NCBI GenBank assembly: GCA_965216605.1
Contig: CBDCGG010000002.1
Span: 372,001 to 436,000, forward strand
Origin: JABAAW01 sp965216605
GTDB lineage: Bacteria; Pseudomonadota; Alphaproteobacteria; JABAAW01
DNA length: 64,000 nucleotides
Direction: 5' to 3'
Positions within the stretch are counted from its first letter, which is position 1. Each line of letters starts with the position of its first letter. Position numbers and translations under genes: made by a program. The notes under the pieces are model-generated. The model saw only the letters and a program-made list of their open reading frames with translations, was not told where the DNA came from and made no database searches. Shown piece by piece: positions 25,206-34,708 of the stretch.

Positions 25206-27917
25206 TTACGCCGCCACCTGACTGTCGTCTCCCTTAGCCAGCCCGCGCAACACATAAGGCAGAATGCCGCCGTGTCTATAGTAGGCAAGTTCATCCGCCG
25301 TATCGATTCGCACACGCAACCTCAAGGCTTGCTGCTTTCCGTGACGCTTGAGCATACACAGCATCTCTCCGCGAGGCGTCAAATCCTCCAACCCCGATAG
25401 GTCAAATGTCTCGCTACCATCGATTTTCAGTGTCTCCGCCGAAACCCCGTCCAAGAACTCTAATGGCAGCACTCCCATGCCAACAAGGTTGGAGCGGTGG
25501 ATTCGCTCGAAACTCTCTGCCATCACCGCCCGCACACCCAACAAGCGCGTCCCCTTGGCAGCCCAATCGCGCGACGAACCCGTTCCGTAAGCCTTTCCTG
25601 CGATAATTACCGTCTCCACCCCCTCGCGTCCGTAACGCATTGCCACATCGTAGATGCTCATGATCTCGCCTGATGGTATGTGCTTGCTCCATCCCCCCTC
25701 CTTGCCGTCCGCGAGCTTGTTCTTGATGCGCACATTGGCAAATGTGCCGCGCATCATGACCTCGTGATTGCCCCGCCGCGCTCCGTAAGAGTTGAAATCA
25801 CGCTTCGCAATCTGCTGCTCGGCAAGATACACCCCCGCCGCGGAATCCTCGCTGAACGAGCCCGCCGGCGAAATATGATCGGTCGTGATAGAATCGCCCA
25901 ACAGAGCCAGCACACGAGCGTCTCGTATATCCAGTATGGTCTCCCGTTCGCGCTCCAAGCCCTCGAAGAAGGAGGGACGGCGGACATAACTCGATTGCGC
26001 CTGCCATCGATACAATGTCGAGGGCTCCGCCTCCATAGCGTTCCAACTTTCCGCTCCGCGAAACACATCGCCATAACGCTCGCGAAACATCTCTGGTGTC
26101 AAAGCCATTTTCAGCTTCTCTGCGATGGCGGCGTCGCTAGGCCAGATATCGCGCAAGAACACATCCTGCCCCTCCTTATCCTTGCCCAAAGGCTGCGTCA
26201 GCAAGTCTACCCGCTTGCTGCCCGCCAAGGCGTAAGCCACGACCAACGGCGGCGAGCATAAGTAGTTCGCGCGCACGAGTGGATTGACTCGCCCTTCAAA
26301 GTTGCGATTGCCCGACAAGACCGAACACACATACAGATCCTCGTCCCGCACACGTTTAGCAACCTCCTCCAGCAGAGGCCCTGAGTTTCCGATGCAGGTC
26401 GTGCAGCCATAGCCGACGAGCGCAAAGCCCAATGTCTCCAGTGGCTCTGTCAGCCCTGCACGCGCGAGGTAGTCGGTGACGACTTGGCTACCTGGCGCGA
26501 GCGAAGTTTTAACCCACTTTGGTACAGTCAAACCCTTAGCAACCGCCGCCTCTGCCAACAAGCCTGCCGCCAACAAGACATTCGGATTCGAGGTATTCGT
26601 ACAGCTGGTAATCGCGGCGATCACAACCGCACCATGTCCCCATTCTTCTGGGTTCCATTCTTCTGCGCCCCATTTTTTTTCTCCCGCCTGCGATGCTTTG
26701 GGAGCAAATTCTTCCAAGCTCTTTTTAAAGGAGCGCGACGCTTGAGAAAGCGCAATACGATCTTGAGGACGCTTCGGTCCTGCGAGCGCGGGCTCGACGC
26801 TTTCCAAGTCCAGACACAGCGTGTCGGTAAATAACGGAGGCGCTTCGTCGTTGCGCCAAAAGCCTTGCAGCTTTGCATAACGCTCGACACGTGCGACCAC
26901 CTCCTCGCTACGTCCTGTCTGGCGCAGGTAGCGCAAGGTCTCGTTGTCGATAGGAAAGATGCCGCAGGTTGCTCCGTATTCGGGCGCCATGTTGGCGATG
27001 GTCGCGCGGTCGGCAAGCGAGAGCGATGAGAGTCCAGTTCCGAAGAACTCGACGAACTTTCCTACGACCCCCATTTCGCGCAACATCTCGACTACTCGCA
27101 ACACGAGATCGGTCGCGGTTGTGCCTTCGCTCAAGCGTCCTGTCATTTCGAAGCCAACGACCTCTGGCACATTTAGCGACAAGGGCTGTCCGAGCATGGC
27201 CGCTTCCGCCTCGATTCCTCCGACCCCCCATCCCAAGACGCCCAAGGCGTTGATCATCGTTGTGTGACTATCAGCACCCACCACTGTATCGGGATAGACC
27301 CACCGCACGCCGTCTTGCTCCGACTGCCACACGCTCTGAGCCAAGTACTCCAAGTTCACCTGATGACAAATACCCGTGCCAGGCGGCACGACGCGAAAGT
27401 TTGCAAACGAGCCTTGTCCCCAGCGTAAGAATTGGTAACGCTCGCGGTTGCGCTCGTACTCGCGCTTGACATTCAGACGAAAGGCATCGCGCGCGGCAAA
27501 GTGATCGACGATGACCGAATGGTCGATCACCAAGTCAACCGGGATCAGAGGATTGATGCGTTGCGCATCGCCGCCCCATTCTGCCATGGCATCGCGCATC
27601 GCCGCCAAATCGACGATCGCAGGCACGCCTGTAAAGTCCTGCAACAAGACGCGCGTAGGGCGATAGGCTATCTCGCGCTCGATACGCCGATCTTTCTCCC
27701 ACGCCTCGAAGCTGGCGATGTCGTCTCGATGGACGCTCGTGCCATCTTCAAAGCGCAGCAGATTCTCCAAAAGAACGCGCAACGAAAACGGAAGATGCCG
27801 CAAACTGGGGTATTGCTCTTCCAGACGCGGCAAGCTGTAGAAAAACGAGCCGCTGTCGTCGAAGGGCAAGCAACAGGAAAAACTATCGAGACTCTTGTGT
27901 GGAGGGGTTGCGGGCAT
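25206..27917 (-). CDS. acnA: Aconitate hydratase A
   Basis: Interconverts citrate and isocitrate in the TCA cycle with a [4Fe-4S] cluster. The 903-residue product has full length. Cluster cysteines are seen in AAITSCTNTSNPNV and GYGCTTCIGNSGPL. Other family blocks are VVGADSHTTMINALGVLGWG, LALLGDSITTDHISPAG and AYGTGSSRDWAAKGT. It is transcribed away from the cNMP-binding gene to its right. The intergenic 139 bases hold both promoters but no clear hexamers. Confidence 0.96.
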   Translation of the reverse strand: MPATPPHKSLDSFSCCLPFDDSGSFFYSLPRLEEQYPSLRHLPFSLRVLLENLLRFEDGTSVHRDDIASFEAWEKDRRIEREIAYRPTRVLLQDFTGVPAIVDLAAMRDAMAEWGGDAQRINPLIPVDLVIDHSVIVDHFAARDAFRLNVKREYERNRERYQFLRWGQGSFANFRVVPPGTGICHQVNLEYLAQSVWQSEQDGVRWVYPDTVVGADSHTTMINALGVLGWGVGGIEAEAAMLGQPLSLNVPEVVGFEMTGRLSEGTTATDLVLRVVEMLREMGVVGKFVEFFGTGLSSLSLADRATIANMAPEYGATCGIFPIDNETLRYLRQTGRSEEVVARVERYAKLQGFWRNDEAPPLFTDTLCLDLESVEPALAGPKRPQDRIALSQASRSFKKSLEEFAPKASQAGEKKWGAEEWNPEEWGHGAVVIAAITSCTNTSNPNVLLAAGLLAEAAVAKGLTVPKWVKTSLAPGSQVVTDYLARAGLTEPLETLGFALVGYGCTTCIGNSGPLLEEVAKRVRDEDLYVCSVLSGNRNFEGRVNPLVRANYLCSPPLVVAYALAGSKRVDLLTQPLGKDKEGQDVFLRDIWPSDAAIAEKLKMALTPEMFRERYGDVFRGAESWNAMEAEPSTLYRWQAQSSYVRRPSFFEGLERERETILDIRDARVLALLGDSITTDHISPAGSFSEDSAAGVYLAEQQIAKRDFNSYGARRGNHEVMMRGTFANVRIKNKLADGKEGGWSKHIPSGEIMSIYDVAMRYGREGVETVIIAGKAYGTGSSRDWAAKGTRLLGVRAVMAESFERIHRSNLVGMGVLPLEFLDGVSAETLKIDGSETFDLSGLEDLTPRGEMLCMLKRHGKQQALRLRVRIDTADELAYYRHGGILPYVLRGLAKGDDSQVAA

Positions 27918-28056
27918 CGCTAAAAGAAAAAGAGAAAAAACTTCGAGGAAACCCTCCTCTTGAAAACAATCGTTGCAAGCCTAGCAGAAATTCCGTAGTA
28001 TCGTCTACCGGGCTTGTGGGAACTTGTGAAGTTGCGCTGGAAGTTGCGCTGTATCT

Positions 28057-28566
28057 ATGAAGAATTTCGACTACAACGCCGCTAGCAAGAACAAAGCGCA
28101 CAGCGATGCCGAAGCTTCGAGCCCCTCCAAACGCCTCGACGACGAGGCGAACTCTGTTCTGAAGCATCTTACGCAAGACGACTGGAAACGTCTGCTCGAC
28201 TTTGCCACCGCGCAACGCTTCGAACCTAAGGAGATGCTAATCACGGTGGGCGACAAGGACGATGCCGTCTTCATCCTTGCCGAGGGCGAGGTTCAAGTTG
28301 TCGTCAAGCAACCCTTCTTCGGACAGCGCGTGCTCGCCGTGATTCCTGAGGGCTCGGTCTTTGGCGAAATGGCATTTTTCGAACGCCGCCCGCGTAGTGC
28401 GACGATTCAAGCGATCAGCAAAGGACTGGTGTTGCGCATCACGCGCCAAGATTTCGAGCGGTTGTTTGCCGAAGAACCTTTTCTTGCCAGACAGCTTTTG
28501 TTCGATTTTGGCAAGGTCCTCTCCATGCGCAATCGCTTCATGGCTTCTCTGATTGCCTCGCGCTGA
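28057..28566 (+). CDS. Cyclic-nucleotide-binding-domain protein without DNA-binding domain
   Basis: A 169-residue protein with one CRP-type cNMP-binding domain (about 45-165): VGDKDDAVFILAEGEVQVVV, the phosphate-binding-cassette region PEGSVFGEMAFFERRPRSAT, and the helix after it. There is no C-terminal helix-turn-helix, so it is not a CRP/FNR regulator. It lies 26 bases before the large Fe-S/FAD oxidoreductase gene and may sense a ligand for that enzyme. The phosphate cassette GEMAFFERRPRSAT keeps the family Glu and Arg, so cyclic nucleotide binding is plausible. Confidence 0.8.
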   Translation: MKNFDYNAASKNKAHSDAEASSPSKRLDDEANSVLKHLTQDDWKRLLDFATAQRFEPKEMLITVGDKDDAVFILAEGEVQVVVKQPFFGQRVLAVIPEGSVFGEMAFFERRPRSATIQAISKGLVLRITRQDFERLFAEEPFLARQLLFDFGKVLSMRNRFMASLIASR

Positions 28567-28592
28567 GAGGCGTGTGCGCTTGAGATTCGACG

Positions 28593-31373
28593 ATGCTTCC
28601 GCTTCTACAGCGTCCCTTTGTCAACTACACGCAAGCGAAACGCCTCTTGCCTCCCTTTGTCTGGTGGGTTTTTCGCCCTGTCTTCTTCGCTTTGCTAGCT
28701 GTGGTGCTGGGGGGGTTGTGGTTGGAGCATGCTTGGGCATCGCAGTTTTTTTGGAATATCGCCATTCCCCTAACGCCGTTGGTGCTGTTGTTCATGCCGG
28801 GGCTTTGGCGCAACCTGTGTCCTTTGGCGATGATCAATCAACTGCCGCGCTTGTTGCGCTTCTCCTTAGCTGCCAGCCTGCCGAGTTTTATGGTGCAATG
28901 GGCCTTCGCCGTAGCAGGGCTCAGCTTCGTTGCCATCGTCGTGTTGAGACCGCTGCTGTTTCAGAGCTCAAACCATGCCTTGCTCGCATTGCTGGGCACC
29001 TTCGCAGCTTGCGCCCTCTTGGGAGGGATTCTGTTCAAGGGCAAGAGCGGATGGTGCGGCAGCTTCTGCCCGCTCGCGCCGATACAAAAAGTCTACGGAC
29101 AAGCACCTGCTCTTGTTGTGCCGAACGCTTATTGCAAGCCGTGCGTGGGATGCCACAAGAACTGCTACGACTTCAACCCGCGTCCCGCCTTGATAGAAGA
29201 TCTGAAGGATCTCAACCAGCGATACGCTTGGCATCGACACGCCTTCTTGGGCTTGTTGCCTGGGCTTGTCTTCGGTTTTTTTTCCTATCGAGGGTTGGTC
29301 GAAGAAAGCACTGCACTCTACCTGCGCTCCTTGTTTACAGCGATCGCCTTGTCGGGAGGAATCTATTTCTTTGTACTCGCCTACCTTCCGCTCAGCGCCT
29401 ATCGAGTGGCGTTGCTCGGCTTGTGCGCCGCCTTGACGCTGTTCTACTGGTTTTCTCTGCCTGCGATATTTGTCGCCATGCAGAGTCTCGCGGGGCTTCG
29501 CGCCGAGCTCGCACAAGACAGCGATGCCCTTGGCGGTATTATGGGCTTGGCTCTGCCCGTCTTCGCGGCGGGCGCGGAGGCGAGTGTTGTCGTCGGCACT
29601 TGGGCGGCAGAGCAGCTGGTAGCGATTCGTTTGTTTCTGCTGTTGCTGCTACTGGGATGGCTTACGGGTTCGCTGTTGCAAGAAAAACGTTTTCTGTCGC
29701 TGACGAAGAAGGGGGAAAACATCGGGGTGGGCAGCTTGACGGGCTTGCAGAAATCCTTAGCAGATCAGGAGGACAGTGGATTCGAGGTGTTCGAAGAGCA
29801 ATCGAACACCTTGTGCCTCGCCAAGCCGGATCGACCCGTTTTGGAGGCGATGGAGGCTAAGGGACTGCCCATCGAGAGCGGCTGTCGCATGGGGATCTGC
29901 GGTGCCGATCCGATCGTCGTGCTTGCAGGTGAGGATAATATCGAGGCTTTGGGAGAGGAAGAGCGCAACACACTGCTGCGTCTCGGATTGCTCGGCAAGG
30001 CGCGCATGGCTTGCATGATGAAGGTGTGCGGCAGGGTGGAGGTGAGCACAAACCTTTCGCACGCCAAAGCGAAAAAACTGCCGAGAGAGGCGGGCACTAC
30101 CCGCGTAGAAAGATCTTTTTCCTTAGGACGCATCGATCCTGATATCGTCACGCCGAAGACGCAGGCGCAAGACACTAACAAGGACTTGCGTGTGGTCGTG
30201 ATCGGCAACGGCGTTGCGGGATCGAGTGCCGTTCAGTTTATGCGTAAAATCAGTCCCTATTGCAAGATCGCGCAGATTGCCGCCGAGCCATACAGTTTTT
30301 ACAATCGTATGGGTCTTTGTCGTCTGATCTACGGACGCAGCGGCTTGAGCGCTCTTTCCCTTTTGGACGAGGGGTGGTTCAATAAAAACAAAATCGATCT
30401 TTGGCTGAACACCTTTGTATCGAAGCTGGATACCGAAGAACGAAGGCTCGTGCTGTCGACGGGAGAGGTGTTGGAGTACGATCGGCTTCTGCTCGCGCTG
30501 GGTTCGCGTGCGATAGTGCCTCCTTTTGTAGAAACGGCTGGCGTCTTCACCATGCGCGGAGCAGACCAAGCCATGGCGATGCGACGATGGGTGCAAGAGC
30601 GACGCGCCAAGAAGGCGGTGATGGTCGGTGGCGGCTTGCAGGGAGTAGAGATCGCGCTCGCCTTGAAAGAGTTGGGATTGCAAACGACGATTGTTCATCG
30701 CCACACGCATTTGATCGAGCGGCAGGGTGATCGCATCTCCGCCGAGATTCTGCGTCATTTCTTGACGCAAAGCGGCATCGATATTTTACTGGAGGAAGAG
30801 GTAACAGAAGTTGTCGGCAGCGAGCGCGGTATCGAGAGCGTAAAGCTGAAAAAAAATCACGCGCGAAAAACCGACTTGTGTGTCTTTTCGATCGGCATCC
30901 GTCCTGAGACGCAGCTGGTGCGCGGCACAGATATGATCATGGACGAGGAAGCGATTGCCGTGAATGCCAACATGCAAACCTCTCGTCAAGATGTGTATGC
31001 AGCGGGCGATTGCGCGCGCTGGGGCAGGGGAACAACGAGCGGCTTGTGGGGCATCGGATTAGAGATGGGTAAAATTGCCGCTTACAACATGCTGGGGCAT
31101 GACAAGGCGATCGATTTGGATATTTACAACACGCCGTACATTTTGAAGATACCTAACTTTAACTTATTTTGTTTCGGGCGCACGAAACCCTTGCGCAGCG
31201 ACCGCACTTACAATCGCGGAGCGGTCAAGGAGGGCAAGTGGTGGCAGATCATTATAAACGAGAGGAACAAGATCGTCGGAGGAGTCTTCGTCAACCACAA
31301 CGAGATGGCGATGGAGGTCAGGCGCGCGCTCAGAGAAAAAATCGATGTCTCTACGCTCCTGCAAGCGGCTTGA
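28593..31373 (+). CDS. Fusion: NapH/NosR-like membrane Fe-S module + 2Fe-2S ferredoxin + FAD/NAD oxidoreductase
   Basis: The 926 residues form three parts. Residues 1-370 are membrane segments with C76 (RNLCPLAM), CGSFCPLA (C155, C159) and CKPCVGCHKNC (C181, C184, C187, C191), like the polyferredoxin-type proteins NapH and NosR. Residues about 395-485 are a 2Fe-2S ferredoxin domain with C431, C436, C474 and C479. Residues 530-926 are a pyridine-nucleotide disulphide-type oxidoreductase with FAD motif VIGNGVAGSSA, NAD motif MVGGGLQGVEIA and VYAAGDCARW, most like the NirB N-terminus. I infer electron transfer between NAD(P)H and the membrane. The partner cNMP protein precedes it. Confidence 0.8.
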   Translation: MLPLLQRPFVNYTQAKRLLPPFVWWVFRPVFFALLAVVLGGLWLEHAWASQFFWNIAIPLTPLVLLFMPGLWRNLCPLAMINQLPRLLRFSLAASLPSFMVQWAFAVAGLSFVAIVVLRPLLFQSSNHALLALLGTFAACALLGGILFKGKSGWCGSFCPLAPIQKVYGQAPALVVPNAYCKPCVGCHKNCYDFNPRPALIEDLKDLNQRYAWHRHAFLGLLPGLVFGFFSYRGLVEESTALYLRSLFTAIALSGGIYFFVLAYLPLSAYRVALLGLCAALTLFYWFSLPAIFVAMQSLAGLRAELAQDSDALGGIMGLALPVFAAGAEASVVVGTWAAEQLVAIRLFLLLLLLGWLTGSLLQEKRFLSLTKKGENIGVGSLTGLQKSLADQEDSGFEVFEEQSNTLCLAKPDRPVLEAMEAKGLPIESGCRMGICGADPIVVLAGEDNIEALGEEERNTLLRLGLLGKARMACMMKVCGRVEVSTNLSHAKAKKLPREAGTTRVERSFSLGRIDPDIVTPKTQAQDTNKDLRVVVIGNGVAGSSAVQFMRKISPYCKIAQIAAEPYSFYNRMGLCRLIYGRSGLSALSLLDEGWFNKNKIDLWLNTFVSKLDTEERRLVLSTGEVLEYDRLLLALGSRAIVPPFVETAGVFTMRGADQAMAMRRWVQERRAKKAVMVGGGLQGVEIALALKELGLQTTIVHRHTHLIERQGDRISAEILRHFLTQSGIDILLEEEVTEVVGSERGIESVKLKKNHARKTDLCVFSIGIRPETQLVRGTDMIMDEEAIAVNANMQTSRQDVYAAGDCARWGRGTTSGLWGIGLEMGKIAAYNMLGHDKAIDLDIYNTPYILKIPNFNLFCFGRTKPLRSDRTYNRGAVKEGKWWQIIINERNKIVGGVFVNHNEMAMEVRRALREKIDVSTLLQAA

Positions 31374-32548
31374 GGGAAGTGCTGCGTTCGCAGATTGCAA
31401 CGCCTTTGAAAGAGCCTTTTGTCCGTCGCTGTCACGCCGAAGGGAAAGGCAGTCGATGTTCGCGCAGTCCGTATCAACAAGATCGCGACCGTATCCTCTA
31501 CTCGCGTGCGTTCCGTCGATTGATGCATAAGACGCAAGTTTTTGTTGCGCCGCAGGGAGATCATTTTCGCACGAGGCTGACGCATACGCTGGAGGTGGCG
31601 CAGATCGCTCGCTCGCTCGCGCGTGCTATCGGTGTCGACGAGGACTTGACGGAGGCGATCGCGCTGGCGCACGACTTGGGGCATCCTCCTTTTGGGCATG
31701 CGGGAGAGGATGAACTTGATATGTTGATGAAGGGAGGAGGAGAGAACCCAAGCGGTTTTGATCACAATGTGCAAACCTTGCGTCTTGTCACAAAGTTAGA
31801 ATTCATCGGGCACAGCTTCGACGGCTTGAACTTGACGGCAGCAACGCTAGAGGGATTGTTAAAACACCATGGCGTTGTTGAAAGGAAGGAGAAAAAAGAC
31901 AAGGAAAAATTGATGTCTTTTGTTTCTATGATAAAAGAAAAAATCTCACCAAAATTTGACTTTAATAAGCCTGCCAGTTTGGAGGCGCAATGTGCGTGCG
32001 TTGCTGACGAGATTGCCTATAACCATCACGATTTAGAAGATGGTTTGCGTGCGCGGCTTATTGAGATTGAAGATGTGTGCGCTTGCGTTCCTCATGTGAA
32101 AGAACGATACGACAAAACAAATTCTTTAAAGGGAGAACGTCGCATACGCAGATTGATTTCTGATTTGATTGGTGATGCTGTTGAGGATATTATCGACAAC
32201 ACAAAAAATCTATTGTCTCATACTTCTTCCTACGATGCTTTGCTAGAGAGCGACGAAGACTTTGTTTTGTTATCGGAGGAGCAACATAACAAGCATGAAT
32301 ATCTTGCAAAGTTTTTAAGAAAAAAGTTATATGGGCACGAACAAGTAAAAAGGGAGGGGGAGAAGGGGCGACATACCATTCGTTGGTTGTTTCAATTTTT
32401 GCCAAAGAATCTTACTTATTGGGACGAGATTTTTTTAGAACGATACCAACAAAGTAGCGGCTCGCGCGCGCTTGCGGACTATATTGCGGGCATGACGGAC
32501 AACTACGCTTATCGGGTGCGTGAGGCTATTGATGAAAACGCGAGCTGA
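31370..32548 (+). CDS. dgt: Deoxyguanosinetriphosphate triphosphohydrolase-like protein
   Basis: HD-domain enzyme that hydrolyses dNTPs to deoxynucleosides and triphosphate. Motifs seen are YSRAFRRLMHKTQVF, RTRLTHTLEVAQIARSLARA, AHDLGHPPFGHAGED and FDHNVQTLRL, and then ASLEAQCACVADEIAYNHHD. About 392 residues, normal for the group. The likely start is TTG at 31370, overlapping the upstream stop as TTGA; GTG at 31379 is the alternative. From about 31.87 to 32.42 kb the gene is AT-rich compared with both ends, which could reflect recombination. Confidence 0.88.
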   Translation: MREVLRSQIATPLKEPFVRRCHAEGKGSRCSRSPYQQDRDRILYSRAFRRLMHKTQVFVAPQGDHFRTRLTHTLEVAQIARSLARAIGVDEDLTEAIALAHDLGHPPFGHAGEDELDMLMKGGGENPSGFDHNVQTLRLVTKLEFIGHSFDGLNLTAATLEGLLKHHGVVERKEKKDKEKLMSFVSMIKEKISPKFDFNKPASLEAQCACVADEIAYNHHDLEDGLRARLIEIEDVCACVPHVKERYDKTNSLKGERRIRRLISDLIGDAVEDIIDNTKNLLSHTSSYDALLESDEDFVLLSEEQHNKHEYLAKFLRKKLYGHEQVKREGEKGRHTIRWLFQFLPKNLTYWDEIFLERYQQSSGSRALADYIAGMTDNYAYRVREAIDENAS

Positions 32549-32554
32549 ATAAGG

Positions 32555-32805
32555 GACGAGCTTTTCGTATTGACGACAAAACGCAAGACGAGCGAGCCTT
32601 AAGATTAGTCTTGGGCGAAGTGAGTTTTGCGCATGGGGCACGAGCCGTCTTGCTCGCCTCGTAAAAAAGCGAGGCGAGAGGCGAGTGGCGGAGCGAGCAA
32701 AGCGAGCGAGCGTAGCTTAGAGCAGACGAAGTCCCCCCGCAAAAGACCCCGCGTCAGCGGGGCGCGATAACCCGAAGGGTTGCGTGCGTAGCCTCCTTGC
32801 CAGCA
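32555..32805. repeat. Palindromic repeat island E7
   Basis: Starts with GACGAGCTTTTCGTATTGACG, related to the E1 end, then CGCAAGACGAGCGAGCC and GGGCGAAGTGAGTTTTGCGC as in E4. It continues with GCGAGGCGAGAGGCGAGTGG-type repeats of GAGCGAGC, GACCCCGCGTCAGCGGGGCG and the hairpin AACCCGAAGGGTT. It ends about 80 bases before the argS start. Confidence 0.78.
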
Positions 32806-32885
32806 AAAATACTCCAAGCCCCCAATCGCATAATATAGTACTATCGCTCTTTATAGTTCTTCCCCTCCCCTCGCCGTTCCCTATC

Positions 32886-34679
32886 TTGGACATCGTCAGT
32901 ACCCTGCGCACCCGCTTCATCGAGTCTATTCTCGCAACGCCCGACCTCGCCCTCACCGCCCAACAATGCGAGCGCGTCGCCATCGATACTCCCCCCCCCA
33001 ATACCGCCTGCGACCTAGCTACCAACGCCGCCCTCATCCTCGCCAAAGCCTGCGCCATCCCCCCCCTCGCCCTCGCAGAACACCTGCAACCCCTGCTCGA
33101 CAAAAATACCTATGTCGAAAAAAGCGTCATCGCCAAACCGGGCTTCATCAACATCACCCTCTCGAACGAGGCACTGCAACAATTGCTCGACTCCCTGCTC
33201 TGTCCCGACACTTCCCCCGCGCCCGCGCCGCACTCTACCACTCCCCCCGCGCGCAACATCAACATCGAGTTCGTCTCCGCCAATCCCACAGGTCCCCTCC
33301 ATATCGGACACACGCGCGGAGCGGTCGTCGGCGATGTGCTCGCCAATCTGCTCGAACGACAAGGACACCTTGTCCGCCGCGAATACTACATCAACGACAG
33401 CGGCGAACAGATGGCGCTGCTCGCACGCTCGCTACACTGGCGATACCGCCAACTCTTCGACAAAACCCTCGAAGGAACAGATCCTCCGCAAGGGCTCTAC
33501 CCCGGAAGCTACCTCGAAGTCTGCGCGCAACAGCTGCGTCAGCGCGACGGCGATAAGTGGCTAGCAAACGACGATGAAACCTTTTGGCTCACGCCGCTGC
33601 AAACCTTCGCGCACGAGCAGATGATGGAAACAATCCGTCAAGACCTGCAAACGCTGGGCGTGCACTTCGACAACTTCGTCTCGGAGAGCAAGTTCATCGC
33701 CGAGGGCGCAGTAGAGCGACTGCTACAACGCCTGCAAAAACAAGGTGTCGCAAGATACGGTACCCTCCCCGCGCCCAAAGCGGCGCGCGCGAACAAGCGC
33801 GAGACAGCACAAGAACATCTTCTTTTGGAGACGCAACGTTTCGGCGATAGCGAGAATCGCGTGCTGCAAACCCACGACGGCAAGCTCACCTACTTTGCAA
33901 CGGATCTCGCCTACCACCTCAACAAGCTCGAGCGCGGTGCGAGTGAGCTCGTCGATATCTTCGGCGCAGACCATTCGGGACACGCGCTACGCTTGCAAGC
34001 CGCCCTGAAAGCCTGCCATGATGGGACGAAGGGTGGGGAGGATACGGCGGCAAGGCTTGCGGTCGTGACTTGTCAAATCGTGCGCCTGATGGAAGACGGA
34101 AAGCCCCTCAAAATGTCGAAACGCGGCGGAGCCTTCCTCGATCTGCGATCGCTTTTAGAACGCGTCGGAAAGGACGCGGTGCGATTTATTATGCTCACCC
34201 GCAAGACCGACGCGCCCCTCGACTTCGACCTGCAAACCGCCGTGGCACAATCGCACGACAATCCCGTCTTCTACGCGCAATACGCGCACGCGCGCTGTTG
34301 CTCTGTCCTGCGCATCGCACAACAGCAGCACGGTATCGAGGAAGGTACCCTCCAACAAGCCGACCCCGCCCTGCTGCAAGCGCGTGCCGAGCGAAAACTG
34401 CTACGCAACCTTGCGCTTTTTCCGCGCACGCTAGAATCTGCCGCGCGCAACCTTGAACCCCATCGCCTCGCCTTCGCCATCGCCGACCTCGCCGCCGCCC
34501 TGCACGCTTGGTGGAACGAGGGCAACATCGATCGCGCCAAACGAATCCTGCCCGCAGAAAAAACGCCGACAACGCAGCCCCTTACCTTGGCACGCCTTGC
34601 GCTCGTCAAGGGAGCGCAGCAAACGCTGGAGATAGGACTCAACCTCTGCGGCGTGGCAGCTCCGCAAGAAATGACTTAG
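32886..34679 (+). CDS. argS: Arginyl-tRNA synthetase
   Basis: Class I aminoacyl-tRNA synthetase, about 597 residues. The HIGH motif is in ANPTGPLHIGHTRGAVVGD, and the KMS region is LKMSKRGGAFL. The N-terminal additional domain and the C-terminal anticodon-binding domain (from about QYAHARCCSVLRIAQQ) are present. The start is uncertain: the frame is open back to 32784 inside the island; TTG at 32886 (reads LDIVSTLRTRFIESIL) matches where family members begin. No ribosome site is seen. The 5' part is strongly C-rich (29 C to 10 G in 33001-33060). Confidence 0.93.
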   Translation: MDIVSTLRTRFIESILATPDLALTAQQCERVAIDTPPPNTACDLATNAALILAKACAIPPLALAEHLQPLLDKNTYVEKSVIAKPGFINITLSNEALQQLLDSLLCPDTSPAPAPHSTTPPARNINIEFVSANPTGPLHIGHTRGAVVGDVLANLLERQGHLVRREYYINDSGEQMALLARSLHWRYRQLFDKTLEGTDPPQGLYPGSYLEVCAQQLRQRDGDKWLANDDETFWLTPLQTFAHEQMMETIRQDLQTLGVHFDNFVSESKFIAEGAVERLLQRLQKQGVARYGTLPAPKAARANKRETAQEHLLLETQRFGDSENRVLQTHDGKLTYFATDLAYHLNKLERGASELVDIFGADHSGHALRLQAALKACHDGTKGGEDTAARLAVVTCQIVRLMEDGKPLKMSKRGGAFLDLRSLLERVGKDAVRFIMLTRKTDAPLDFDLQTAVAQSHDNPVFYAQYAHARCCSVLRIAQQQHGIEEGTLQQADPALLQARAERKLLRNLALFPRTLESAARNLEPHRLAFAIADLAAALHAWWNEGNIDRAKRILPAEKTPTTQPLTLARLALVKGAQQTLEIGLNLCGVAAPQEMT

Positions 34680-34708
34680 ATTGACTCTAGCAACAACATA
34701 GCAACGCC

